Positions 7,169 through 14,344 of a stretch of DNA of 37,951 nt are shown piece by piece. How positions within the stretch are numbered: the stretch's first letter is position 1; the number at the start of each line of letters is the position of its first letter. The DNA is from Clostridiales bacterium. GTDB lineage: Bacteria; Bacillota; Clostridia; Lachnospirales; Lachnospiraceae. The translations under genes and the position numbers were made by a program. Location of the stretch: the NCBI GenBank assembly GCA_021204085.1, contig JAJPZY010000030.1:1-37951 (forward strand), given 5' to 3'. The notes under the pieces were generated by a model that was not told the DNA's origin, did not search any database, and saw nothing but the letters and a program-made list of their open reading frames with translations.

Positions 7169-8800
7169 TTACTCTGAATCCCCGGATTCCGTCTCTGAAG
7201 AAGTGCTTTCCGACGATTCCGTTGTATCCGATGACGAGGAGAATTCTGAAGAATCAGAGGAAGATGATTCCGAAGAAGATTGTTCTTCGGCTTCTGCTTC
7301 TGCTGCTGCCGCCGCTTCCGCTTCCTCCGCAGCTTTTTCCGCCGCTGCCGCCTTCTCAAGCGCCGCGTCATTCCACTGCGCTGCAGCCGACTGTATCGTT
7401 GATAGATCATTGGTTGCAATGGCCGCCTTCATCGCCGCCACAGCTTCCGAATTGCTGGATGATATGCCAACCTCATAGATTGTCGGTGACATTGAATACG
7501 TCGTATTATTAAATATTTCCCGGCTCTCCTCCACGCCATCCACCGTTACGATCTTCCAGAGACGCGCCGTCTTTCCGGTGTGGGAGCTCTGTACCTTTGT
7601 GATCGTCCCGATTGCTGCGCTAGAAGACCTGAACTCTACGGTCGGCTCCGTTGTGCTGGTCGTCTCACTGACAAAGGAAACCTCTCTGCCCTCCGGCCGG
7701 GTCTCCTCCCCGTAAATCGTAAAACGAATCGTCGCACCGTCGGTGACCCCTTCAATATAAATCGGAGCATCCGTATTGTTTGTAAACTTCAGATCTTTAT
7801 ATGTGCCTGCAATAGCCGCGTCCGCGGACGGATCCACATAGCCGACGACCATCGAATGCCCGTAGCGCTCCACAATCTCCAACTCCGCCCGGATCACCGC
7901 ATTATACAACGTCGTAGATACCTGACAGATTCCGCCGCCGTATGTTTCCACCGTAGTGCCGTTCTCATATGACCCCGCCAGTGCATATCCGTTCTCCGCA
8001 TCAAACGGGCTGACCGCTTCATAGACAGAGAAAGTCTCTCCCGGGTAAACAACTGTCCCGTTTATCCTGGATGCGCCGTTCGCAACATTCTGCTTTCGTC
8101 CGCTGGCGGAAGAGGAATAATCGGTGCTGTATGTTCCGAGAACATCCTGTACCTTTTCCAGATCCTCTGCCGTGCCCTCCGGCTCCGTCACCTCGACCAC
8201 CAGCTCAATGTCTGTGTCATCCTGCCAGCCTTCCGAAAAATAATCCTCGATCACCCGCACGGATGCTTCCACATTGACCTCCAGGCCGTTCTGACCGTCA
8301 ATGATGACAAACTCACCGTTTTCCCGGGTCAGACCGTAGTTCACGGCTTCCTGATTGAGCTCATCAACATTCTCCTCCAGCCATGCAGTCAGCTGCTCCT
8401 CATCGGCTGTCAGCGTAAGGGGAAGAACCTTATCCTCCTGCTCCAGATCCTTCTGCTCCTTGTATCGCCGAACCAGATTCCCCGTCCGGCCATACTGCAG
8501 GGCTTCTTCGATCGTTGCTTTTGCATCTTCCGCAAACCCGAGCTCAGTAAGCGTCGTCTCTGCCGTATTCCCATCTGCACTCAGTGTAATGGTTTTCTCG
8601 GAAATCTCATCTACATAATCACTGATCGCAGCTTCTGCCTCAGTCAGCGTCATGCCGCTCACATTTACTGTGCCAATATAAATTCCGTCCAGGATCGTAT
8701 CTTCATCCGCGACCTGAGCATGCGCCCCGATTATCCCCCATGCGGCTGCAACCAGCACCGCCGCGGAGAAAACAGGAACTGCTTTCATCCACTTTCTCAT
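7169..8800 (-). CDS. VanW family exported protein with YoaR-like domain
   Basis: 543 aa. A signal peptide or anchor covers residues 1-28 (basic start, long hydrophobic core, AHA). Residues ~40-215 look like the putative peptidoglycan-binding YoaR/PG_binding_4 region, with GLTRENGEFVIIDGQNG. Residues ~235-360 are the VanW domain, with YPGETFSVYEAVSPFD, YGGGICQVSTTLYNAV and HSMVVGYVDPSADAAI. An extended beta region follows. The last ~90 residues are an Ala/Glu helix and then a Ser/Asp/Glu-only tail. No sortase motif is present. It probably acts at the cell envelope; the VanW activity itself is unsolved. The start is ATG 8800 behind AAAGGA, twelve bases after the 34-aa peptide gene. Confidence 0.85.
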   Translation of the reverse strand: MRKWMKAVPVFSAAVLVAAAWGIIGAHAQVADEDTILDGIYIGTVNVSGMTLTEAEAAISDYVDEISEKTITLSADGNTAETTLTELGFAEDAKATIEEALQYGRTGNLVRRYKEQKDLEQEDKVLPLTLTADEEQLTAWLEENVDELNQEAVNYGLTRENGEFVIIDGQNGLEVNVEASVRVIEDYFSEGWQDDTDIELVVEVTEPEGTAEDLEKVQDVLGTYSTDYSSSASGRKQNVANGASRINGTVVYPGETFSVYEAVSPFDAENGYALAGSYENGTTVETYGGGICQVSTTLYNAVIRAELEIVERYGHSMVVGYVDPSADAAIAGTYKDLKFTNNTDAPIYIEGVTDGATIRFTIYGEETRPEGREVSFVSETTSTTEPTVEFRSSSAAIGTITKVQSSHTGKTARLWKIVTVDGVEESREIFNNTTYSMSPTIYEVGISSSNSEAVAAMKAAIATNDLSTIQSAAAQWNDAALEKAAAAEKAAEEAEAAAAAEAEAEEQSSSESSSSDSSEFSSSSDTTESSESTSSETESGDSE

Positions 8801-8812
8801 TGATTTTCCTTT

Positions 8813-8917
8813 CTATACAAGCAATGCAGATAACAAAATTGACGCTACAATCGCCGCAATAATAAGAATAATAAGAATCGCCTTTGCTGCCTGTTTCTTT
8901 TTTGAATTCCTATTCAT
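8813..8917 (-). CDS. 34-aa single-pass membrane peptide
   Basis: A short open frame, ATG 8917 to TAG 8813-8815, with a strong ribosome binding site (AGGAGG, seven bases before the ATG). The peptide starts MNRNSKKKQAAKA, strongly basic, and continues as ~21 hydrophobic residues rich in Ile, Leu and Ala ending SALLV. This is a classic tiny membrane protein with its positive end inside. It sits between a consensus promoter and the VanW-type gene (twelve bases apart), so the pair is surely co-transcribed. I do not recognise a family. Possible roles are an accessory subunit of the VanW protein or an envelope stress peptide. The coding signal is short but has the start, ribosome binding site and amino-acid pattern of a real gene. 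Confidence 0.7.
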   Translation of the reverse strand: MNRNSKKKQAAKAILIILIIAAIVASILLSALLV

Positions 8918-9001
8918 ACACAAGCCTCCTGTCGCAAGCATCTGAGTAACTGTTTTTTGGTCATTGTCATTCACAGCATTTGTCAAAATACAGTTAGTCT
9001 T

Positions 9002-9030
9002 ATTTTAAAATAAATACGTATGGGATTCAA
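9002..9030 (-). promoter_or_regulatory. promoter for the membrane peptide-vanW operon
   Basis: On the minus strand TTGAAT (9025-9030), a 17-base spacer and TAAAAT (9002-9007). It lies ~85 bases before the 34-aa peptide gene and after the terminator of the hydrolase gene. Confidence 0.6.
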
Positions 9031-9073
9031 GCCCCTTTTTTATATCATAGAAAAAACCTTGTTGTTGTAAAGT

Positions 9074-9107
9074 ATTAAAAAGGACGCTGCTCCTAAAAGA
9101 GCAGCGC
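9074..9107 (-). terminator. terminator of the DAPG hydrolase-like gene
   Basis: The stem CGCTGCTC (9085-9092) with GAGCAGCG (9099-9106) has a 6-base loop, and the outer bases also pair. On the minus strand a CCTTTTT run follows, ending the leftward hydrolase gene. Confidence 0.85.
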
Positions 9108-9157
9108 CCGATACTTCATAAAACAAATAGGTCTCATCTGTTTTCATACATCCGGCA

Positions 9158-9961
9158 TCAGAAAACATCTTTCTCTTCCTCATACAGGGTAGGAAGAATT
9201 GCAGCCAGATTCGTAAATTCCTTAATATTGTGAGCATACAGTCCCTGCGGAACGATGGGCGGCAGGCTGGCTCCCTCCGGAAGCGCCTTTACCACTTCAC
9301 CGGACTCCGTCATCACATATCCGATCCAGAATCTGGAGCAGAACATCACACCATCCTCATACGGATACCATTTATGTGTCATTACCGCCGCACAGGAACT
9401 TTCTCCGATCGCACACACCATGGATTTGCACTTTTCCGTACCGATCGCAGCCATATCATATCCCAGATCTGACGGTTTTTTAAAGCAAAGCTTTAAAAAC
9501 TCCGGTCCCGGTCCCACATCCTCAATAATATAGTGGTTGATGCCCCATGTCTTTTCATTCATCGGAACCGCCGGGTCTGTCACATAGTCCGCACGGTCAG
9601 CACGCGCAAAATAGTGATCCTCCGGATCCCAGATCTTGTATCTCAAATCAGAACCCACAGAATGCCAGGGGAACCACCAATCCAGCATCTCACTCGTCAC
9701 ACCCGGCATATAAGTGGTATTACATACCTCTGCCGTACCGTCCTCTAAAATACCAAAGCCAACCTGACAATACCCCTCGGCCTCATCCTTACCCTCCAGA
9801 AAAAGCTGACGCTTCTCAAAAGGAATCAGTGTCTTCGGGTCTGCCGGACCCGCTTTCAGGACAGCCAGCTTTTCCGCCGGAATCGGCGCCAGATCCTGTT
9901 CAAAATACTTATAATAGGAGAGATTCTTCTCCTCCTGTGATACTCCGACTTTTTTACCCAT
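9158..9961 (-). CDS. DAPG/phloretin hydrolase family (PhlG-like) carbon-carbon hydrolase
   Basis: 267 aa with the look of the diacetylphloroglucinol hydrolase family: GYCQVGFGILEDGTAEVCNT, then WWFPWHSVGSDLRYKIWDPE. PhlG holds its zinc with two His and two Glu, the last pair spaced HxxxE. Here H100 in FPWHSV and H244/E248 in LYAHNIKEF fit that pattern, with E136 or E147 as possible fourth ligands. The family cleaves a C-C bond between an acyl group and a phloroglucinol ring. The gut species Eubacterium ramulus uses a relative to split phloretin during flavonoid breakdown. The gene stands alone with its own promoter and terminator. The start is ATG 9961 behind GGAGG. The natural substrate cannot be read from sequence. 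Confidence 0.75.
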   Translation of the reverse strand: MGKKVGVSQEEKNLSYYKYFEQDLAPIPAEKLAVLKAGPADPKTLIPFEKRQLFLEGKDEAEGYCQVGFGILEDGTAEVCNTTYMPGVTSEMLDWWFPWHSVGSDLRYKIWDPEDHYFARADRADYVTDPAVPMNEKTWGINHYIIEDVGPGPEFLKLCFKKPSDLGYDMAAIGTEKCKSMVCAIGESSCAAVMTHKWYPYEDGVMFCSRFWIGYVMTESGEVVKALPEGASLPPIVPQGLYAHNIKEFTNLAAILPTLYEEEKDVF

Positions 9962-9985
9962 AGCAGTACCTCCGTTTTTTTCTTT

Positions 9986-10014
9986 ATTGTACTATTGCGA
10001 ATTCTTTTTGTAAA
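9986..10014 (-). promoter_or_regulatory. promoter of the hydrolase gene
   Basis: On the minus strand TTTACA (10009-10014), a 17-base spacer and TACAAT (9986-9991), followed at once by a CGGAGG ribosome binding site region. Its -35 overlaps that of a possible rightward promoter, so one bound factor could affect both directions. Confidence 0.65.
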
Positions 10015-10035
10015 GCGAAGAAATTGTGTTATACT
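10008..10035 (+). promoter_or_regulatory. possible divergent promoter for the 103-aa gene
   Basis: TTGTAA (10008-10013), a 16-base spacer and TATACT (10030-10035). It overlaps the -35 of the leftward hydrolase promoter almost base for base. Confidence 0.45.
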
Positions 10036-10084
10036 GATTCCTGAAAGGACTAAGTTGCGGATCTAGGCAACAGGACAGAGATAT

Positions 10085-10396
10085 ATGAAAACTGAAATTT
10101 CCCGACGGATTGAGCGCACGGACCTCTTTAATATCCGCTTTTATGAGAAAACCTGGTTTCACGGCAGTTTCAGCGGAATGCATTACCGCATCGAAAAATT
10201 CACTGACGACCCGGAAGGAACCTGTCTCCGCGTAACTACCTGGCCCGGACCGTACAACTTTGATCATACAGATGATTCGCTCAAGGAATCCGCATTATTT
10301 GAATTCAGCAATAAGGGGCTCGATGACGTCACCGAATATCTGAACACCTATTATCGCGAACACACGGAAAACTTTAAGGGAGTATTGCTGCATTAA
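10085..10396 (+). CDS. hypothetical 103-aa protein
   Basis: A small soluble acidic protein without signal peptide or membrane segment. RFYEKTWFHGSFSGMHYRIE and then TTWPGPYNFDHT resemble unnamed short proteins of Lachnospiraceae, and I assign no function. The start is ATG 10085 with a modest AGGACAG upstream. It lies opposite the hydrolase gene with overlapping promoters, and a strong hairpin terminator follows. Codon use resembles its neighbours, so it looks resident. The divergent arrangement hints at shared control with the hydrolase but nothing firmer. Confidence 0.65.
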   Translation: MKTEISRRIERTDLFNIRFYEKTWFHGSFSGMHYRIEKFTDDPEGTCLRVTTWPGPYNFDHTDDSLKESALFEFSNKGLDDVTEYLNTYYREHTENFKGVLLH

Positions 10397-10426
10397 ATAT
10401 TGAAAGAAAGAAATTCGTATCACAAA

Positions 10427-10462
10427 GGGCTGAGAGTATCGGAAAATCAATACTTTCAGCCC
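10427..10462. terminator. bidirectional terminator between the 103-aa gene and tRNA-Gly
   Basis: A ~14-bp stem, GGGCTGAGAGTAT with ATACTTTCAGCCC (one G-T wobble), has a 10-base loop. It serves the convergent small gene (plus) and tRNA-Gly (minus). Confidence 0.75.
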
Positions 10463-10468
10463 TGTTAA

Positions 10469-10539
10469 AGCGGATGATGGGAATCGAACCCACATAGCCA
10501 GCTTGGGAAGCTGGAGTTTTGCCACTAAACTACACCCGC
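10469..10539 (-). tRNA. tRNA-Gly (anticodon CCC)
   Basis: A 71-base cloverleaf on the minus strand. Acceptor GCGGGTG pairs with CATCCGC, anticodon stem CCAGC/GCTGG holds loop TTCCCAA (anticodon CCC), and the T loop is GTTCGATTC. The discriminator base is T, and CCA is not encoded. It reads GGG codons. Confidence 0.95.
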
Positions 10540-10558
10540 ATGTATTCTGACGAAGTTG

Positions 10559-10587
10559 ATTGTATCTCAATTTTCTCAGTATGTCAA
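10559..10587 (-). promoter_or_regulatory. tRNA-Gly promoter
   Basis: On the minus strand TTGACA (10582-10587), a 17-base spacer and TACAAT (10559-10564), about 20 bases before the mature tRNA 5' end. Confidence 0.8.
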
Positions 10588-10689
10588 GACATTTCCTCTT
10601 TGCAGACAAGCGCAAAAATGCTATTCTGTAAGCGGAAAGAAACCATGAAATATTCAAAAGATTCGATATAAGAAAACAGGGAGCGAGAG

Positions 10690-12867
10690 ATGAAAGAGTT
10701 TTTTAAAAAATTATGGTTCCGCCTGTTCGGACACAGGCGTCCGGCCCCCGTTCTTAACAAAGAGCTGGACGGGGAGATTGAACTGCCCGCAGAGGAAGAA
10801 AAGATTGAAGCGCCCGCGGCCGCCCGCAAAGCCGCCCGCGACGGCTGCTACGACAACCGGGAATTATCCTGGCTGAAATTCAACGAACGTGTACTGGAAG
10901 AAGCAGAGGATATGAGAAATCCTTTGGGTGAACGCCTTTCCTTTGCCTCCATTTTCCAAAGCAATCTGGACGAGTTTTTCCGTGTCCGTGTCGGTTCCCT
11001 TTTTGACCAGATGCTCATATCCGAAGAGATCCGGGACAATAAGACGCACATGACCTGCCGGGAACAGCTCACCGCGATTTTTTCCAATGTGCGCTCCCTG
11101 AGCGGGCGCAAGGACGCCGACTATGCCGCGCTCAAAAACGAGCTTTGCAATTACGGCATTGAAATCCTTGACTACAAAGAAACAGATGAGGCCGACCGGG
11201 TATTCCTGCGCGCTTATTTCCGCGAATCCGTCCGCCCGCTTCTGGCTCCGCTTGTGGTTGGAAAAAAACAGCCGTTCCCCTTTCTGAACAACCGGGATAT
11301 CTATGCAATTGCTGTTCTTGAAAAGAAAGAAAAAACACGGCTGGGGATTGTCCCCTGCAGCGCGGAGATGCTTCCCCGCCTCGTACGGATTCCGCAGCAT
11401 GAGAACCGCTATATCCTGATGGAAGATCTGATTCTGCATTTTGCGGGCAAGGTTTTCGATAATTATAAGGTGAAAAGCAAAACCCTGATCCGGATCCTCC
11501 GGAATGCGGATATTGACCCGGATGAAGACGTTTACGACGATGACACTGATTTCCGCAATATCATGGAACAGCTGGTCAGCAAACGGCGGCGGCTTCGCCC
11601 GATCAAGCTGGAATATACACGCCCGATGGATCCCGCCATCATGGCGCATGCCTGTGAATATCTGGAATTGGGGGAAGCACATGTGTTTCAATCGAAATCC
11701 CCTCTGGATCTCTCCTTCCTCTCCTCCATCCGGAATATTCTCCGGGATAAACCGGAGTTGTTTTTTGACAAATATACGCCACAGATTCCGCAGGAGATTG
11801 AGATGCGGAGGAGTATATTTCCTCAGATAGAGGAAAAAGATATCTTCCTCTTCTATCCGTATGACAGCATGGAACCGTTCCTGAAGATGCTGACAGAGGC
11901 CGCGGACAACCCGAATGTGGTTTCCATCAAAATGACCCTCTACCGTGTGGCGAGCCACAGCCGTGTCATCGGAGCGCTTACCCGGGCCGCGGAGAACGGG
12001 AAAGAGGTTGACGTGCTGGTGGAGCTGCGCGCCCGCTTTGACGAAGCGAATAACATCGGCTGGTCACGGAGGCTGGAGGAAGCCGGATGTACGATTTTAT
12101 ATGGTCTGGATGACCTGAAGGTTCATTCTAAGCTTTGCCTGATCACCACGAAAAAGGATGATCACATTTTCTATTACACGCAGATCGGCACCGGCAATTA
12201 CAATGAGACAACGGCCCGTCTGTATACAGACTTTGCACTTATGACTGCGCATCAGGGAATCGGCGCGGAAGCCAACGAATTTTTCCAGAAGCTCTTCCTC
12301 GGTGAAGTGATGAGTGAGACAAAGCACCTGCTGATCGCGCCGAAGGTTTTAATCACCCCCGCACTGCAAAAGATCGATCATCAGATCACGCTGGCACAAG
12401 AGGGAAAGCCTGCTTACGTGGGCGCCAAAATGAATTCCCTGACAGACAAGACCATCATCGACAAATTCATTGAAGCCTCTCAGGCCGGCGTAAAAATCGA
12501 ACTCATCGTCAGGGGATCCTGCTGCCTGATCGCCGGAGTTCCCGGCATGACGGAGAACGTCACCGTCCGCAGCATTGTAGGGCGCTACCTGGAACACTCC
12601 CGCATCTACATCTTCGGCGCGGAAGATCCGGAAATGTACATCTCCTCCGCCGACTTTATGACACGCAATACGATCCACCGGGTGGAAGTAGCCGCACCTG
12701 TCTACGACGAGGATGTAAAAATACGAATCCTGCACATTTTCCGGACTCTGATGGCGGACAATGTCAAAGCCCGCGTCCAGCTCTCCAACGGAGAATATAC
12801 GCGAGCCGCTGCCGGGGGAGACCCCCTCTGTGCACAGGACTATTTTCAAAAAACCGGAAATCGCTGA
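10690..12867 (+). CDS. ppk1: polyphosphate kinase 1
   Basis: A 725-aa enzyme that makes inorganic polyphosphate from ATP, and the reverse. The canonical N domain begins at RELSWLKFNERVLEE (~residue 57). The two catalytic histidines are H479 in LKVHSKLCLI (the phosphohistidine site) and H636 in YLEHSRIYIF. IKMTLYRVASHSRV and QIGTGNYNETTARLYTD are further signature blocks. Before the N domain lies an extra ~55-residue segment, strongly basic then Pro/Glu/Ala-rich, which is not part of the core fold and may direct location or partners. The start is ATG 10690 behind GGGAGCGAGAG. Downstream the CPBP protease follows after ~100 bases. Confidence 0.97.
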   Translation: MKEFFKKLWFRLFGHRRPAPVLNKELDGEIELPAEEEKIEAPAAARKAARDGCYDNRELSWLKFNERVLEEAEDMRNPLGERLSFASIFQSNLDEFFRVRVGSLFDQMLISEEIRDNKTHMTCREQLTAIFSNVRSLSGRKDADYAALKNELCNYGIEILDYKETDEADRVFLRAYFRESVRPLLAPLVVGKKQPFPFLNNRDIYAIAVLEKKEKTRLGIVPCSAEMLPRLVRIPQHENRYILMEDLILHFAGKVFDNYKVKSKTLIRILRNADIDPDEDVYDDDTDFRNIMEQLVSKRRRLRPIKLEYTRPMDPAIMAHACEYLELGEAHVFQSKSPLDLSFLSSIRNILRDKPELFFDKYTPQIPQEIEMRRSIFPQIEEKDIFLFYPYDSMEPFLKMLTEAADNPNVVSIKMTLYRVASHSRVIGALTRAAENGKEVDVLVELRARFDEANNIGWSRRLEEAGCTILYGLDDLKVHSKLCLITTKKDDHIFYYTQIGTGNYNETTARLYTDFALMTAHQGIGAEANEFFQKLFLGEVMSETKHLLIAPKVLITPALQKIDHQITLAQEGKPAYVGAKMNSLTDKTIIDKFIEASQAGVKIELIVRGSCCLIAGVPGMTENVTVRSIVGRYLEHSRIYIFGAEDPEMYISSADFMTRNTIHRVEVAAPVYDEDVKIRILHIFRTLMADNVKARVQLSNGEYTRAAAGGDPLCAQDYFQKTGNR

Positions 12868-12965
12868 TAAGACAAATATAAGAATTCATTCATATCCCGG
12901 CAATACATCTGCGATATGATTAACAGGAAACCCAGGAACATCAGATATCACTCAGGAGATGCCAT

Positions 12966-13937
12966 ATGGATAAAAAAAGATTTTTCTCAACAACCGGATT
13001 TGCTTATTTTGTACTGGTCATTCTATGGCTCGGCGTGCAGATACTGTTAAGCACCATCATTCAGGCTGTCGCACCGGGAAGCATTTACCGCTACCCGGTG
13101 CTGTTGTGGCTGCTCTCCTCTGTTCCTTTGTATCTGGCAGGCATGCCGGTATGCGCGCTGATCATGCAGCGTCTTCCGGCCATGGAACTTTATCAAAATC
13201 GGATGACCGGGAGAAACTGGTTTTCCACCCTCTGCGCAGCTGTCTTCATCTGCTATGCCGGAAACCTGATCGGGAACGGTGTAAGTTCTCTCCTAAGCCG
13301 TTTAACCGGTATGGAAATCACCTCCTCGGTGGATGAAATGCTAAGCAGCGGGAATCTGGGCTATGTCTTTCTTTTTTCCGTCATACTTGCTCCTCTTATG
13401 GAGGAACTGGTCTTTCGAAAGCTACTCATCGACCGAGTCATCGTCTTCGGCGACCGCACGGCCATCCTGCTGTCCGGATTGTTTTTCGGCCTGATACATG
13501 GGAATTTTTATCAGTTTTTTTACGCGTTCGGCCTGGGCTGCCTTTTCGCTTATGTATATATTCGAACCGGCCGGCTCGGGTACTGCATTTCCTTTCATAT
13601 GGCAATCAACTTCCTGAATGGCTTTCTCTCCTCGGTCCTGCTCGAGAAAATTAATTATTATGATTGGATAAACAGTGGTTCTTATGATTATATGATAACA
13701 TCCATTTTCTCCCATTTCGGAGCATTGGTCGGAATAATTTTTCTTTTTATCCTGCTTTTCGGCATGGCGGTTGCGGGACTGGTCATCCTGATCATGTCCA
13801 GAAGGAATATTGAACTCCGCTCTGCGGAATATGAGATGCCGGCGGGAGAAACGTTCCGCACAGTCTTCGGGAACGCGGGGGTGATTCTGTTCGTGATCAG
13901 CATTGTGGTGCTGTTTATACTTAATATTATTCCTTGA
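12966..13937 (+). CDS. CPBP family intramembrane metalloprotease
   Basis: A 323-aa polytopic membrane protein with about eight hydrophobic segments. It has the CAAX-protease/bacteriocin-processing motifs: LMEELVFRK (EExxxR, motif 1), FGLIHGNFYQFFYAFGLG (His in motif 2) and FHMAINFLNGF (His in motif 3). The glutamates and histidines are the expected metal-binding and catalytic residues. Substrates of such stand-alone proteases are unknown; proposed roles are prenyl-protein processing or bacteriocin immunity. The start is ATG 12966 behind TCAGGAGATGCC. No bacteriocin precursor was seen close by. Confidence 0.85.
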   Translation: MDKKRFFSTTGFAYFVLVILWLGVQILLSTIIQAVAPGSIYRYPVLLWLLSSVPLYLAGMPVCALIMQRLPAMELYQNRMTGRNWFSTLCAAVFICYAGNLIGNGVSSLLSRLTGMEITSSVDEMLSSGNLGYVFLFSVILAPLMEELVFRKLLIDRVIVFGDRTAILLSGLFFGLIHGNFYQFFYAFGLGCLFAYVYIRTGRLGYCISFHMAINFLNGFLSSVLLEKINYYDWINSGSYDYMITSIFSHFGALVGIIFLFILLFGMAVAGLVILIMSRRNIELRSAEYEMPAGETFRTVFGNAGVILFVISIVVLFILNIIP

Positions 13938-13981
13938 GTTTGTGGACGGATATGCCAAGATGCTAAATACCCTTATAAAAC

Positions 13982-14027
13982 AAGGCTGTCATAATCATCT
14001 GCGTTGATGACTATGGCAGCCTTTTTA
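13982..14027. terminator. bidirectional terminator between CPBP gene and Feo operon
   Basis: A long stem, AAGGCTGTCATA... with ...TATGGCAGCCTT (one mismatch, one wobble), has T runs on both sides. It lies between convergent genes and serves both. Confidence 0.85.
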
Positions 14028-14048
14028 ATCTTTACATATTGATTCTTT

Positions 14049-14234
14049 TTACTTCTTCTTGCAGCTGCCGCCTTTACAGCCGGAGCAACTGCCGCCTCCG
14101 CAGCCGGAGCAGCCTTCCAGACAGTTTCCGCTGCAGCTGATTTTTCCTTTATGATGGATCTTATCATCCAGCAGATACCAGACGTCCAGCCCGACGATTG
14201 CAAACACGATAATCGCAACAATTACTGTACTCAT
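14049..14234 (-). CDS. FeoB-associated Cys-rich membrane protein
   Basis: 61 aa: one N-terminal membrane helix (STVIVAIIVFAIVGLDVWYL), a short charged loop, then a Cys/Gly-rich tail with seven cysteines in CSGNC, EGCSGCG and SCSGCKGGSC. This is the small partner protein often encoded after feoB in Clostridia and Bacteroidetes; the cysteines may bind ferrous iron at the pore exit. The start is ATG 14234 behind GGAGGAGCGT, rather than the upstream ATG at 14285. It is the last gene of the operon, closed by the terminator at 13982-14027. Confidence 0.85.
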   Translation of the reverse strand: MSTVIVAIIVFAIVGLDVWYLLDDKIHHKGKISCSGNCLEGCSGCGGGSCSGCKGGSCKKK

Positions 14235-14344
14235 ACGCTCCTCCTTTCTTTCGGATGCCGTCGATGTGACCAGCATCTGCAGCATCTATCCGCGGGACTA
14301 AAAAGCCGCTTCAGATATATCAGTCAGATTCATCTCATTACTTT

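Noticed and set aside
7009-7419. Arg/Lys/Gln-rich 136-codon frame overlapping the VanW gene 3' end
   Set aside because: It is the shadow of the Ala/Glu/Ser-rich tail in another frame: low complexity, no ribosome binding site, no family likeness.
10864-11958. 364-codon open frame antisense to ppk1
   Set aside because: It lies wholly opposite a well-supported enzyme gene, has no ribosome binding site and no recognisable motifs; a GC-driven shadow.
12966-13937. Bacteriocin immunity locus around the CPBP protease
   Set aside because: No double-glycine precursor, export gene or modification enzyme lies nearby; the neighbours are ppk1 and the iron operon.
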